Part shown: positions 36,585 to 45,732 of the stretch, one piece after another
How the letters are laid out: each line of letters begins with the position of its first letter
Position numbering within the stretch: position 1 is the first letter of the stretch
DNA from: Planotetraspora kaengkrachanensis
GTDB lineage: Bacteria > Actinomycetota > Actinomycetes > Streptosporangiales > Streptosporangiaceae
Assembly (NCBI RefSeq): GCF_016862895.1
Contig: NZ_BONV01000002.1
Coordinates: 62,001 to 126,000 of the forward strand
Direction of reading: 5' to 3'
DNA length: 64,000 nucleotides
Position numbers and translations under genes: made by a program
The notes under the pieces: model-generated
The model's input: the letters and a program-made list of their open reading frames with translations, nothing else
The model's database searches: none
Told to the model about the DNA's origin: nothing

Positions 36585-37541
36585 GTGGATACCGAGGCGG
36601 TGCGATCATTCGTCCGCGCCGCCGAGCTCGGACAGCTGCAACAGGCGGCGGACGAGCTCGGCGTGACGCAGCAAGCGGTCTCCAAGCGGATCGCCGCGCT
36701 CGAGCGCCAGCTCTGCGTCCGCCTGTTCACCCGCACCGCCCGAGGGGTCGAGCTCACGCTCGACGGACAGGCGTTCCTCCCGCACGCCCGGAACATCGTC
36801 GTGGGTGTCGATCGCGCCATCACCGCGATCAGACCGGGCTCACGGGCCCTTCGGATCGACGTCCTCGGCCTCCGATCCGCGCAGGCCGTGATCCTGCACG
36901 ACTATTGGCGGTCACATCCGGAAACCCAACTCGACGTGGTGACCCTCAGGGTCGATGACCCGCGCGTGGCGGTCGCCGCCGTCCAGGCGGGCGACGTCGA
37001 CGCCACGTTCCGCACGGTCACCGACCACGGCGCGCTGCCGCGCGACCTGCGGATGATCCGCGCGTTCGACTCTCCGCTGGAACTCGTCGTCGGCCCCCGC
37101 CATCCACTCGCCTCCGCACGAGCACTGACGCCGTCCCAACTGCGCAGGCACCGGATCTGGGTGCCTGGCATCGCGCCACGAAGCGAATGGGCCGAGTTCT
37201 ACGATCAGCTCACCACCGAATTCGATCTCCGCGTCGACGCCGCCGGCCCGAACTTCGGCAACGAGGTGCTCCTCGACACCCTGGCGGACTCCGCAGACGT
37301 GGCCACGCTCGTCGGCGCGCGCGACCGGTACGTCTGGCCGACGAGCTACGACCTGCGCCGCATCCCGATCGTGAACCCGACGATCGCCTACCCGATCTCG
37401 CTCATCCTGCCCGGCACCAATCCGCACCCAGGACTACGGGCGATCATCGACCACTTCGGAAGCCTGCCCCCGCTCCCCGAGACGACATGGTTCCCGTCCT
37501 GGGCCGCGACCCCACGTCACCACGACGGAGACATCACCTGA
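36585..37541 (+). CDS. LysR family regulator
   Basis: 318 residues. The N-terminal helix-turn-helix is LQQAADELGVTQQAVSKRIAALE and the rest is a LysR substrate-binding domain. The GTG start has TAAGCT six bases upstream (leaderless). Divergent from the MFS exporter, the usual layout of a LysR regulator with its target. Effector unknown. Confidence 0.9.
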   Translation: MDTEAVRSFVRAAELGQLQQAADELGVTQQAVSKRIAALERQLCVRLFTRTARGVELTLDGQAFLPHARNIVVGVDRAITAIRPGSRALRIDVLGLRSAQAVILHDYWRSHPETQLDVVTLRVDDPRVAVAAVQAGDVDATFRTVTDHGALPRDLRMIRAFDSPLELVVGPRHPLASARALTPSQLRRHRIWVPGIAPRSEWAEFYDQLTTEFDLRVDAAGPNFGNEVLLDTLADSADVATLVGARDRYVWPTSYDLRRIPIVNPTIAYPISLILPGTNPHPGLRAIIDHFGSLPPLPETTWFPSWAATPRHHDGDIT

Positions 37542-37796
37542 TCCTGATTCATGACGATCTCACGGTGCTGGACGCCCCTCATGGGCACCACGATCGGTTC
37601 GCTCCGCACGTCGCCCGAACACGTCATCAGCAGGTCCCACCTGGCTGTCGCCGAAAGATCTCGGCAGAGCCGTACCCATTCTGGCCTCTCTCCGAATGAA
37701 TGCGCCTTTTGATCGTGAGGTCAGAAATGGGGCAATCTGACTAAGATCATCCGCACGGCAATCGAAATCCAGTGAGACCGGAAGACGGAGAAACCG

Positions 37797-38036
37797 ATGA
37801 CCTTTCTCACTCCGCGACAGGCGGCCGTCCACTTCGGCCTCTCGTTCACCGGACTCCAGAAGATCGTCTCCGCAGGTCTCATCCCTGCGGCCGAATCACA
37901 CGGCGGCAAACTGGTCATTCCTTCGGACGTGGCCCGACGGATCGCGGCTCGCTCCCGCGCCCCTTCATCACATACTCCCCGCAACGGGCGGCGACATCTC
38001 GATGGCTGTTTTACGCGTCGGCGTGGCAGCGCCTGA
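37797..38036 (+). CDS. Small helix-turn-helix protein, possibly the front half of a split gene
   Basis: 79 residues. The first 50 resemble an excisionase/MerR-type DNA-binding domain: FLTPRQAAVHFGLSFTGLQKIVSAGLIPA then KLVIPSDVARRIAARS. After residue 55 it turns into Arg/His-rich sequence (HTPRNGRRHLDGC) that looks out of frame. The following ORF overlaps it in another frame with no stop in the shared stretch, so one longer protein with a frameshift near 37950-38000 is possible. Confidence 0.6.
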   Translation: MTFLTPRQAAVHFGLSFTGLQKIVSAGLIPAAESHGGKLVIPSDVARRIAARSRAPSSHTPRNGRRHLDGCFTRRRGSA

Positions 38037-38430
38037 CCCGGAAGCCAAGCGCCGCTTCATCGGCTTTCATGCCGACATGCCACCCGAGGACCTGTTGGAG
38101 GCCCTGCGTGGCTGGTGGGTCGGAGCGCCGAAAAGGATCGCCCAATCCGGCGTTCTTCCGGTGACCCTCGGGGGGTTCGTCGTCGCCGTGTTGACAGGCC
38201 TGGGCGGCTGGGACTCCAGATCGACCGGCAATGGACTGGTGCGCCATCGCTTCGACGCGAGGCTCGCCGGCTACATCGGCGACCTCGACACGGCCGTCAA
38301 CATGGTCACGACCGGCACGGCAGACGACCTGCGAATCGCCGGCCTGCTCCTGGGAACCCGCCTCGAATCCACGTCCGGCGGCCCGGTCGCCTACGTCTCA
38401 GCAGCCGCCCAAGAGGTTCCAACGCAATGA
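38002..38430 (+). CDS. Hypothetical protein, 142 residues, overlapping the HTH ORF
   Basis: Family not recognised. It starts MAVLRVGVAAPDPEAKRRF and has a conserved-looking middle (PPEDLLEALRGWWVGAPKRI, VTLGGFVVAVLTGLGGW). It has no RBS of its own, and its frame is open for some way upstream of the ATG, which suggests it was joined to the helix-turn-helix part before it. As it stands it may be translated by coupling, or may be the back half of a frameshifted gene. Confidence 0.55.
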   Translation: MAVLRVGVAAPDPEAKRRFIGFHADMPPEDLLEALRGWWVGAPKRIAQSGVLPVTLGGFVVAVLTGLGGWDSRSTGNGLVRHRFDARLAGYIGDLDTAVNMVTTGTADDLRIAGLLLGTRLESTSGGPVAYVSAAAQEVPTQ

Positions 38431-38503
38431 GCGTTGGAGGCGTCGCCAGCTAGGGGTTCTTATCGGTTTGCCGCCCGACAGCCCGGTCGGATAGGAATCT
38501 TGC

Positions 38504-39046
38504 ATGCTGAGGGGTAGCAAGGTCGGGCTCAGGGCCCGGCACGAGGACGACATTCCGGTCCTGCAGGCCGAGCTCTACGACGACGTGGTCACCCACTCGC
38601 GGGCCAATGGTCAGCCGTGGCGGCCGATCACGCCCGGCTCGAAGGACTCGCAGCTCGTGGTGGACGACAAGGAGCAAGGGCACGTCCCGTTCTCCGTGGT
38701 GGAGCTGGACGGCGGCACGCTGGTCGGCACCGCGACGCTGTGGGGCATCGACAACCACAACCGGTCCGCGCACATCGGGCTGGGCCTGCTGCCGTCCGCC
38801 CGCGGCAAGGGCTACGGCACCGACGTGGTCGCGGTGCTGTCCCACTACGGTTTCGTCGTCCGCGGCCTGCAGCGGCTGCAGATCGAGACGCTGTCGGACA
38901 ACGCCGCGATGCTGCGCTCCGCCGAGCGCAACGGCTTCGTCCGCGAGGGCGTGCTGCGCTCCTCGGCCTGGGTGATGGGCGAGTTCCTCGACGAGGTGCT
39001 GCTCGGGCTCCTCGTCCAGGACTGGAAGCCGGACCCGCAGGGCTAG
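38504..39046 (+). CDS. GNAT acetyltransferase (RimJ/RimL type)
   Basis: 180 residues. It opens MLRGSKVGLRARHEDDIPVL, with IGLGLLPSARGKGYGTDVVA carrying the acetyl-CoA loop (ARGKGYG) and the RimJ/L-like ending RLQIETLSDNAAMLRSAERN. This subgroup acetylates protein N-termini or small amines; the target here is unknown. Confidence 0.88.
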   Translation: MLRGSKVGLRARHEDDIPVLQAELYDDVVTHSRANGQPWRPITPGSKDSQLVVDDKEQGHVPFSVVELDGGTLVGTATLWGIDNHNRSAHIGLGLLPSARGKGYGTDVVAVLSHYGFVVRGLQRLQIETLSDNAAMLRSAERNGFVREGVLRSSAWVMGEFLDEVLLGLLVQDWKPDPQG

Positions 39047-39121
39047 GCTGCCGCCCGAGGGTTCCGATCACCGTCGCGGCGTCGCCGCCGTGGCCTCGGG
39101 GTGGGCGCCCACGGACGTCGG

Positions 39122-39931
39122 TCAGCCCTGGGTGGCGACGAGACTGCCCAGAAGCGCCAGCGCGCCCTCGGAAGGGCTGCCGGGCTCGGGCTGCAGGACG
39201 AGAAGGCTGTGCCCCGGCAGGCGCGCGACGTCGAGCACCTCGCAGAAGAGGGTGAGTCTTCCGACCTCGGGGTGGCGCAGGCGCTTGACGCGGTGAGCGT
39301 CGGAGGACAGGTCGTGCCCCGCCCACATCCGGCGGAAGTCACTGCTCGCCTCGGACAGCTCCGCGACCAGCGCGGCCAGGTCGGTGTGGTCGGCCCGCAA
39401 CTCGATGGAGTGCAGGCGATCCGCCGCGGCACCGGCGATGTGCGGCCACTCGGTGAAGAAGTCCGTCGCCGCCGGATCCATGAAGGCCAGCTTGAACAGG
39501 TTGTCCGCGTGTTGCAACCCGTCCAGGAGGGCAGCGCCGAGATCGTTGGCGGCCCGTACGTTCATCAGCTGGTCGCAGCACAGGACGGGCACCTCGTACC
39601 AGGTGTCGATCAGACGTTGCAGGCGCTGGTCCGCCTGCTCGCGCCCGCGCGGCTCCGGCGGCACGGGAAGCAGCGGACGGGCGACCTCCCACAGGCGCCT
39701 CGTCGCGCCGGGGTTCAGGTCGAGGACGCGGACCAGGGAGTCCAGAACCCGTTCCGACGGACGTTGGGTGCCCTCCTCCAGCCGTACGTAGAAGTCGGTG
39801 CTGACTCCGGCCAGCATGGCGACCTCCTCCCTCCCCCGGCGCGTCGTCGTGTGGGCGCCACCGGCCCGGAAGGGGCCCAGAGCCTCGCGCCGGGCGCGAA
39901 GGAAATCACCGAGCAGATTGCCGCTGTCCAT
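39122..39931 (-). CDS. XRE regulator with MmyB-like ligand domain
   Basis: 269 residues. The helix-turn-helix (EEVAMLAGVSTDFYVRLEEG) is in the N-terminal 80 and the rest is the MmyB-like domain (FKLAFMDPAATDFFTEWP, RLRHPEVGRLTLFCEVLDV). The ATG at 39931 has TATCGT six bases before it, so the mRNA is probably leaderless. It is the same type as the broken gene at 53085. Such regulators usually control an adjacent redox gene, but none is divergent here. Confidence 0.86.
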   Translation of the reverse strand: MDSGNLLGDFLRARREALGPFRAGGAHTTTRRGREEVAMLAGVSTDFYVRLEEGTQRPSERVLDSLVRVLDLNPGATRRLWEVARPLLPVPPEPRGREQADQRLQRLIDTWYEVPVLCCDQLMNVRAANDLGAALLDGLQHADNLFKLAFMDPAATDFFTEWPHIAGAAADRLHSIELRADHTDLAALVAELSEASSDFRRMWAGHDLSSDAHRVKRLRHPEVGRLTLFCEVLDVARLPGHSLLVLQPEPGSPSEGALALLGSLVATQG

Positions 39932-40049
39932 GTCGTCACGATAAGTCGGTGCAGCTCCCGTAGGGTGACCGTGCGACACCCCCCTTCGCCCGCCCACGCG
40001 ACCACCGGCCGCCGACGCGGCGATCGCAGCGCCGCACTCCGCGAGGACG

Positions 40050-41090
40050 TCATACGAGACCCCGGCGTACGGCTTGGGCTCCCGCCTCGAAGCGGGTCTC
40101 GGCGTTCAGCTCGTCCAGCAGATGACGCAGGCGGCGGCGGAGGCTGCGCGGGCTGACGCCGAGCTGGCGGGCGATGGCGTCGTCCTTGAGCCCGGCCGAC
40201 AGCAGGGCCAGGAGCCGGCGATCCTCCGGGGCGAGCTCCGTCCCCTCCTGCGCCTCGCCCTCGGCGGGTTCGCCTGCGCGGTCCTGCGCGCAGTCACGGG
40301 GCGCGGACTGCGGGCGCATCGGGACCGCTTCCTGCCAAAGACGTTCGAACAGCTCGGCCAGTGCGACCACCATGGTGGATCCGCTGATCAGCACGCTGCG
40401 GGTCAGTGGCGGATCCAGGTGCAGCGGCATGATGGCCCGCCGCCGGTCGGCGAGCACCATCTTGAACGGCAGCCCGGGCAGAACCCGGGCCTCCTCGCCC
40501 GCCTTGAGCACGTTGTCCAGTTCGTCGAGCGCTCCCGCGTGCTTGAACGCCTCCGGGGCGTAGATGGTCCGGTACCGCACGCCGTCACGGAGGCGCTCAC
40601 CCTGCAGCGGGTTGCGATAGTCCAGCACGTACGGCGGCCGGTCGAAGGTCAGCACCTCGTCCGTGGCCTCCAGTTGGAGCCGGACGAACCAACGGGCGAG
40701 CTCCTCGGACCCGGCCAGGACCTCGAACTGGCCGGCCTCCTCCGGGCCCTGGCCGAGCCGGCGGTAGACGGCCTCCAGCGCGTCGGCCGTGTCGGTGAGC
40801 CGGTCGAGGTCGCTCTGCAGGCCGCGCACCAGGGAGCGGATCGCGGTCCCCGGGTCCGTCGCGGCCCAGCGGGGTGACCGTCCCCACAGCCGGCTGACCA
40901 TGCCTTTGGCGCGGAGTCTGATCAGCGCGGACTGGATGCGGCCCGAGCTCTCCCCGCTTCTCTTGACCAGTTCCTGCACCGTGATGCCGGGAGAGGCGAG
41001 CACCGCGCGGTAGATCCGCTCTTCGAACGCGCTGATACCCACGACTTCCAGCGCCGGTCCGTCGTCGAGCACGCCCACGATCTTGGCCAT
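40050..41090 (-). CDS. Regulator with TrmB-like and LuxR-type DNA-binding domains
   Basis: 346 residues. The N-terminus is TrmB-like (ERIYRAVLASPGITVQELVK then GRIQSALIRLRAKGMVSRL), followed by a ligand or PLD-like middle with coiled coil (SLVRGLQSDLDRLTDTADAL). The last 65 residues are a LuxR-type helix-turn-helix (DDAIARQLGVSPRSLRRRLRHLL). Divergent from the large secreted subtilase 73 bp away and probably its regulator, a pairing often seen in actinomycetes. Confidence 0.85.
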   Translation of the reverse strand: MAKIVGVLDDGPALEVVGISAFEERIYRAVLASPGITVQELVKRSGESSGRIQSALIRLRAKGMVSRLWGRSPRWAATDPGTAIRSLVRGLQSDLDRLTDTADALEAVYRRLGQGPEEAGQFEVLAGSEELARWFVRLQLEATDEVLTFDRPPYVLDYRNPLQGERLRDGVRYRTIYAPEAFKHAGALDELDNVLKAGEEARVLPGLPFKMVLADRRRAIMPLHLDPPLTRSVLISGSTMVVALAELFERLWQEAVPMRPQSAPRDCAQDRAGEPAEGEAQEGTELAPEDRRLLALLSAGLKDDAIARQLGVSPRSLRRRLRHLLDELNAETRFEAGAQAVRRGLV

Positions 41091-41163
41091 TTCCGGCGGC
41101 TGCCGCAATAGGCCACACCAACCACCTTGTCACCAAAATTCACACGCAGTTAGAAATCGGGTT

Positions 41164-44100
41164 GTGCTGCAGAGAACCCCCCTTGTCGGCATTGTGATAG
41201 CGGCCCTGGTAGTGACCGCTACGCCGGCGCAAGCGACAGCCCTTCCCGCCCAGACGACCCCCGCATCCCCCCAGACGGGACAGGCCACCCCCGCGGGCCC
41301 GCCCAAGACGATCACCTTGATCACCGGGGACAGGGTCACCCTCCGGCCGCTTCCCGACGGACAGACCCGGCTCGACATCGCACCGGCCCCCGGCAGAGAA
41401 AAGATCAACTTCATCCACCGCAGAAGCGGGGAAGGGCTGAGCGTCGTCCCCGTGGACGCGATGCCCCTTCTGTCCGCGGGCACGCTGGACCCCCGGCTGT
41501 TCAACGTCACCAAGCTCGCCGCCCTCGGCTACGACGACGCCGCCAGCAAGGCGCTCCCGCTGATCGTGACCTACCCCGACGACGTTTCCGCGCTGCGCGT
41601 CGCGGGCGGGCGCCCGCTGCCCGCGATCAACGGGATCGCCCAGAGCGAGCCGCACGCGAGCGCGGGCACGCTGTGGAAATCGCTGACCGCCCAGGCCAGA
41701 GCCGCGGCAGCGCCCGAGAAGATCTGGCTGGACGGCAAGGCCAAGGTGTCCCTCGACGTCAGCGTCCCGCACATCGGCGCGCCCCAGGCCTGGGCGGCCG
41801 GCCACACCGGCGAGGACGTCACGGTCGCGGTGCTCGACACCGGCTACGATCCCGACCACCCGGACCTGCGGGGTCTGGTGGCCGGCTCCGCGAACTTCAC
41901 CTCCGAGCCCGACGTCCGCGACCTGCACGGCCACGGCACCCACGTCGCCACCACGGTCGCCGGATCCGGCGCGGCCTCGGGCGGCAGGTACAAGGGCGTC
42001 GCGCCCGGCGCGAAGCTCCTGATCGGCAAGATCTGCGACCAGGGCGGAAGCTGCTCGGACTCGGCCATCATCGAAGGCATGACCTGGGCGGCGGAGAACG
42101 GCGCCCGTGTCGCCAACCTCAGCCTCGGCGAGCCCGACACCCCCGGCGTGGACCCGACGGAGCAGGCCGTCGACACGCTGTCGGAGAAGTACGGCACGCT
42201 GTTCGTCATCGCGGCGGGCAACGACGGCCCCCAGACGCTCGGCTCGCCGGGCAGCGCGGACCGCGCCCTGTCGGTCGGCGCCTCCTACCGGGACGCCGAC
42301 ACCGTCGCCCAGTTCAGCAGCACCGGGCCCCGGCCCGGCGACGGCGCGGTCAAGCCGGACCTGATCGCGCCCGGCGTGGGCATCGTCGCCGGCAGGGCGG
42401 CGGGCACCTTCGCCGGCGCACCGGTGGACGACTCCTACACGGAGATGAGCGGGACGTCCATGGCCACCCCCCACGTGACGGGAGCGGCGGCGATCGTCGC
42501 CGGCATGCACCCCGACTGGAAGGCCGACCAGATCAAGGCGGCCCTGATGGCCTCCACCGCGCCCGGCGACGAACTCGGCGCCTACGTCCAGGGCTCCGGC
42601 CGCGTCGACATCGCCCGCGCCGTCACCCAGCAGGTCACGGCCGAGCCCACCGCGCTGAGCATGGGATACCTCGAGCTGCCCCAGCCCTCCCCCGTCACAC
42701 GCACCCTCACCTACCGCAACGACGGCGACGCCGCCGTCCACCTGGACCTGAGCGTGACGGCCAAGGACGGCCACGGCGAAACGGTGACGCCGTTCACGCT
42801 CAGCGCCACCGCGGTGCAGGTGCCCGCGCACGGCACGGCGCAGGTCAAGGCGACCGCAGAGCCGGGCGTGACCGGCCTGTTCAGCGGCACGGTCATCGCC
42901 ACCGGCGCCGGTGTCTCCGTGCGCACCGGCATCGGCATGCAGGTCGAACCGGAGAAGCGCGGGCTCAGGCTCACCTTCACCGGCTCGGACGGCGAACCCG
43001 CCCAGGCCGCCTTCGCCGGGGTGATCGACCTCGAAACCGAGGAGCAGCGCAACTACGACGTCTCAAGCGGCGCGCTGGAGCTCAGGCTGGAGAAGGGGCA
43101 CCGCTACACGGTCGTCACGCTGCTGGCCGACCGGGACGGCGGCGTGGTGATGGCCGCCGACCCGGAGTTCACGCTCCAGGCCGACCGCACCTTCGCCTCC
43201 GACGCGCGCAAGGCCAAGCCGGTGGACGTGCGCACGGAGGAGCCGACGGCACGGCTCGCGGTCGGCATGCTCGGCATGCTCCAGCTGGTCGACGATCACC
43301 AGCCCCTCGGGGTGGACGTCGATCTGGCCGGCATGTGGGGCGCGGACCGCGTCGAAGGCGTCAAGGCCATCCCCACGGCCCGCACCGCGAGCAAGAAGTT
43401 CGCCTTCTACAGGTGGACGCAGTGGGCCAAGCCGAAGGGCGACGGCACCTACGACGACAGCCCGTACTTCTACCACCTGATGAAGGCCGAGCCGCGCATC
43501 CCCGCCGACCCCGGCTATCACCCGCGCCGCCGCGACCTCGCCCAGGTCGACTCGACGTACGCCGCCCAGCACGACGCCAAGTTCGGCGAGCACTTCGCGC
43601 TGCCCGTGCTGTACGGGACCGAACTGGCCTGGATGCCGTACGGCAAGGTGTCGCGGTTCACGCTCCCGTTCCACCGGACCGAGTACTACACGCCCGGCGA
43701 CACCGGCTGGTACCCGTCGTTCGTCCAGTACCGGTGGCCGCCGGAGGGCTTCAACGACCTGGACCAGTTCTTCTTCGGCCAGACCACCGTCTACCGTCCC
43801 GGCGTCAAGACCTCGGACGAGTGGAACACCGGCGTCTTCGGCGCCGCGCTGGACCCCGACGGCGACTACTCCTGGCGTGAGGACAACCTGCTGCAGTTCG
43901 CCACCGGACTGTTCGAGGACGGCGTGCCCGGACGGTTCTCCGTCGGCGACTACTTCGCGCCGCAGGCCAGGCTCTACCGCGACGGCAAGGAGATCTACGC
44001 CGCCGACTACGTCAACCCCAACATCGAGGTGCCCGCCGACGGGAAGGAGAGCAGGTACCGGTACACCATGACCGCCCAGCGCGCGCCGACCATGACCTCG

Positions 44101-44496
44101 TTCTCCACGCGGGTCAGCGCCGAGTGGCAGTTCAGGTCGAAGACCCCCGAGAAGGGCACGCGACAGGTGCTGCCGCTCCTGACGGTCGCGATCAAGCCGG
44201 AGTTGGACGACCGCAACCGCGCCGCGACGGGCCACATGAGCATCCCGCTCAGGATCCAGCGCCAGGACGGCTCACCCGACCTGAAGGTGAGCACGCTCAC
44301 GCTGGAGATCTCCTACGACGACGGCCGCACCTGGCTCCCCACGCTGGTGCACCCGACGGGCAAGGGCGCCTGGTCCGCCGAGACCTGGCATCCGGCCGGC
44401 GCACGCGGCAAGTTCGCCTCGTTGCGCGTCAAGGCCGCCGACACCGCCGGCAACACCTTCGCCGAGACCGTCACCAGGGCCTACGCGATCAGGTGA
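41164..44496 (+). CDS. Secreted S8 subtilisin-like protease, 1110 residues
   Basis: The signal peptide is LVGIVIAALVVTATPAQA. A propeptide region precedes the S8 domain, whose catalytic residues are Asp225 (VAVLDTGYDP), His257 (GHGTHVA) and Ser432 (MSGTSMATPH). About 600 more residues after the catalytic domain are beta-rich and probably Ig-like or substrate-binding modules. I chose the GTG at 41164 because it begins the signal peptide; earlier in-frame codons are spacer-like. Closed by a strong hairpin at 44505. It should degrade proteins outside the cell. Confidence 0.92.
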   Translation: MLQRTPLVGIVIAALVVTATPAQATALPAQTTPASPQTGQATPAGPPKTITLITGDRVTLRPLPDGQTRLDIAPAPGREKINFIHRRSGEGLSVVPVDAMPLLSAGTLDPRLFNVTKLAALGYDDAASKALPLIVTYPDDVSALRVAGGRPLPAINGIAQSEPHASAGTLWKSLTAQARAAAAPEKIWLDGKAKVSLDVSVPHIGAPQAWAAGHTGEDVTVAVLDTGYDPDHPDLRGLVAGSANFTSEPDVRDLHGHGTHVATTVAGSGAASGGRYKGVAPGAKLLIGKICDQGGSCSDSAIIEGMTWAAENGARVANLSLGEPDTPGVDPTEQAVDTLSEKYGTLFVIAAGNDGPQTLGSPGSADRALSVGASYRDADTVAQFSSTGPRPGDGAVKPDLIAPGVGIVAGRAAGTFAGAPVDDSYTEMSGTSMATPHVTGAAAIVAGMHPDWKADQIKAALMASTAPGDELGAYVQGSGRVDIARAVTQQVTAEPTALSMGYLELPQPSPVTRTLTYRNDGDAAVHLDLSVTAKDGHGETVTPFTLSATAVQVPAHGTAQVKATAEPGVTGLFSGTVIATGAGVSVRTGIGMQVEPEKRGLRLTFTGSDGEPAQAAFAGVIDLETEEQRNYDVSSGALELRLEKGHRYTVVTLLADRDGGVVMAADPEFTLQADRTFASDARKAKPVDVRTEEPTARLAVGMLGMLQLVDDHQPLGVDVDLAGMWGADRVEGVKAIPTARTASKKFAFYRWTQWAKPKGDGTYDDSPYFYHLMKAEPRIPADPGYHPRRRDLAQVDSTYAAQHDAKFGEHFALPVLYGTELAWMPYGKVSRFTLPFHRTEYYTPGDTGWYPSFVQYRWPPEGFNDLDQFFFGQTTVYRPGVKTSDEWNTGVFGAALDPDGDYSWREDNLLQFATGLFEDGVPGRFSVGDYFAPQARLYRDGKEIYAADYVNPNIEVPADGKESRYRYTMTAQRAPTMTSFSTRVSAEWQFRSKTPEKGTRQVLPLLTVAIKPELDDRNRAATGHMSIPLRIQRQDGSPDLKVSTLTLEISYDDGRTWLPTLVHPTGKGAWSAETWHPAGARGKFASLRVKAADTAGNTFAETVTRAYAIR

Positions 44497-44504
44497 ATCC
44501 CGCG

Positions 44505-44538
44505 AACCCCGCCGCGCCTTCCCGGCGCGGCGGGGTTT
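44505..44538 (+). terminator. Terminator of the subtilase gene
   Basis: A 14-bp stem AACCCCGCCGCGCC / GGCGCGGCGGGGTT with loop TTCCC, then a T; it starts eight bases after the stop codon. Confidence 0.9.
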
Positions 44539-44674
44539 CCGCTGTCGCACGGGTGGCGCCCCGGCGTCGTGTCCGCTCCGTCGGCTTCAATGAGCCGAGG
44601 CGGTTTCGATGGATCGTGAACCTGACGGCCCCGCTCCTCGACTGTGCTCGACGAAAGGGCGACGGGAGAGCGAG

Positions 44675-45196
44675 ATGACCGACGAGTTGCTGGTGGTCCG
44701 CTGCCAACTCGGCGAGCGGGCGGCGTTCGCGGAGTTGGTGCAGGCCTGGCATGTGCCGGTGTGGAGGTACGTCCGGCGCATGCTGGACGCCGACAGGGCC
44801 GACGACGTGACCCAGGAGATCTGGCTGGCCGTGATCGGCGGGCTGCCCCGCCTCGCGGATCCCGGCCGGTTCACCCCCTGGCTGTTCACGATCGCCAGAC
44901 GCGCGGTGACCAATCGGCTGCGTGAGGAGTACGCCAGGGCCGAGACGTCGTCGAACGAGGAGACGGCCGCGGAGGACTCCATCGCCGCCCTCGTGGACCG
45001 CGCCGAACTGATGGCCGGGCTGTCCGGTGTTCCGGTGCTCGAACGGGAGATCCTGGTGCTGTTCTACCTGGAGGATCTCTCGATCGAGGACTGCGCGGAG
45101 ATCTGCGGCATCCCCACCGGCACGGTCAAGTCACGGCTCAACCGGGCCCGTCGCCTGCTGCGTGAGCACCTGACCGAGAGGGGATTCCAGCGATGA
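44675..45196 (+). CDS. ECF RNA polymerase sigma factor
   Basis: 173 residues with region 2 (WHVPVWRYVRRMLDADRADDVTQE, with DDVTQEIW as the polymerase-binding helix) and region 4 (EREILVLFYLEDLSIEDCAEI then GTVKSRLNRARRLLREHL). The ATG at 44675 has GGGAGAG upstream. The stop overlaps the start of a membrane protein (ATGA), the usual layout of an ECF sigma factor with its membrane partner. Regulon and signal unknown. Confidence 0.92.
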   Translation: MTDELLVVRCQLGERAAFAELVQAWHVPVWRYVRRMLDADRADDVTQEIWLAVIGGLPRLADPGRFTPWLFTIARRAVTNRLREEYARAETSSNEETAAEDSIAALVDRAELMAGLSGVPVLEREILVLFYLEDLSIEDCAEICGIPTGTVKSRLNRARRLLREHLTERGFQR

Positions 45197-45675
45197 GCGA
45201 CGAGCCGAGCCGCTCGGCGGAACAGATGATCAGCCGGCTGTCGGGCGAGTTGTCGGCCTGGCGGCGGCTTCGCGGCGTCGTGGCCCTGCTTGCGGGACTC
45301 GGCGGAACGGTGATGGTGGGGACCCTGTGGGCCACGGAACCCGGCCGGTTGCCCGGCCACACCCGGCTCGCCTTCGGTCTGTTCGTCGTGTTCTGCCTGG
45401 CCTGGGCAGGTTACGGCACCTGGATGATCATGCGGCGTGCGCCGCTGTACGCCCTGGACAGGGTGATCGCCGGCTGGCTGGCGGTGACCGCCTCCACGGG
45501 GGTGACCGCTGTCACCGTGGCCGTCGCCGCCGGACGGGGGTCCGGCCTGGTCCCTGCGCTCGCCGCCGGGACCGTTTTCATCGCCGTGGCCGTGGCGCTC
45601 ACGGTCCGTGCGCACGCCCGGCGGGCGGCGCTGCTGCGCCGCAAGCGGGAGCTGACCGAGCGTGCGGATCAGTGA
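45193..45675 (+). CDS. Membrane protein coupled to the ECF sigma factor
   Basis: 160 residues, with four hydrophobic segments (around 29-48, 60-78, 93-111, 117-135) and charged ends (N-terminal 25 residues, C-terminal HARRAALLRRKRELTERADQ). It has no zinc anti-sigma motif (HxxxCxxC). The four-base overlap suggests it is the anti-sigma factor or a sensor for the sigma factor, which I infer from position only. Confidence 0.7.
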   Translation: MSDEPSRSAEQMISRLSGELSAWRRLRGVVALLAGLGGTVMVGTLWATEPGRLPGHTRLAFGLFVVFCLAWAGYGTWMIMRRAPLYALDRVIAGWLAVTASTGVTAVTVAVAAGRGSGLVPALAAGTVFIAVAVALTVRAHARRAALLRRKRELTERADQ

Positions 45676-45705
45676 CCGCGGCACGGAACCGGAGGCGACC
45701 CGGTG

Positions 45706-45732
45706 ACTCCGCCGTCGCGCGGGCGGAGTTTC
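45706..45732 (+). terminator. Terminator between sigma operon and HAD gene
   Basis: Stem ACTCCGCC / GGCGGAGT, eight-base loop, followed by TTT on the plus strand. It serves the sigma operon and touches the stop of the convergent HAD gene. Confidence 0.65.
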
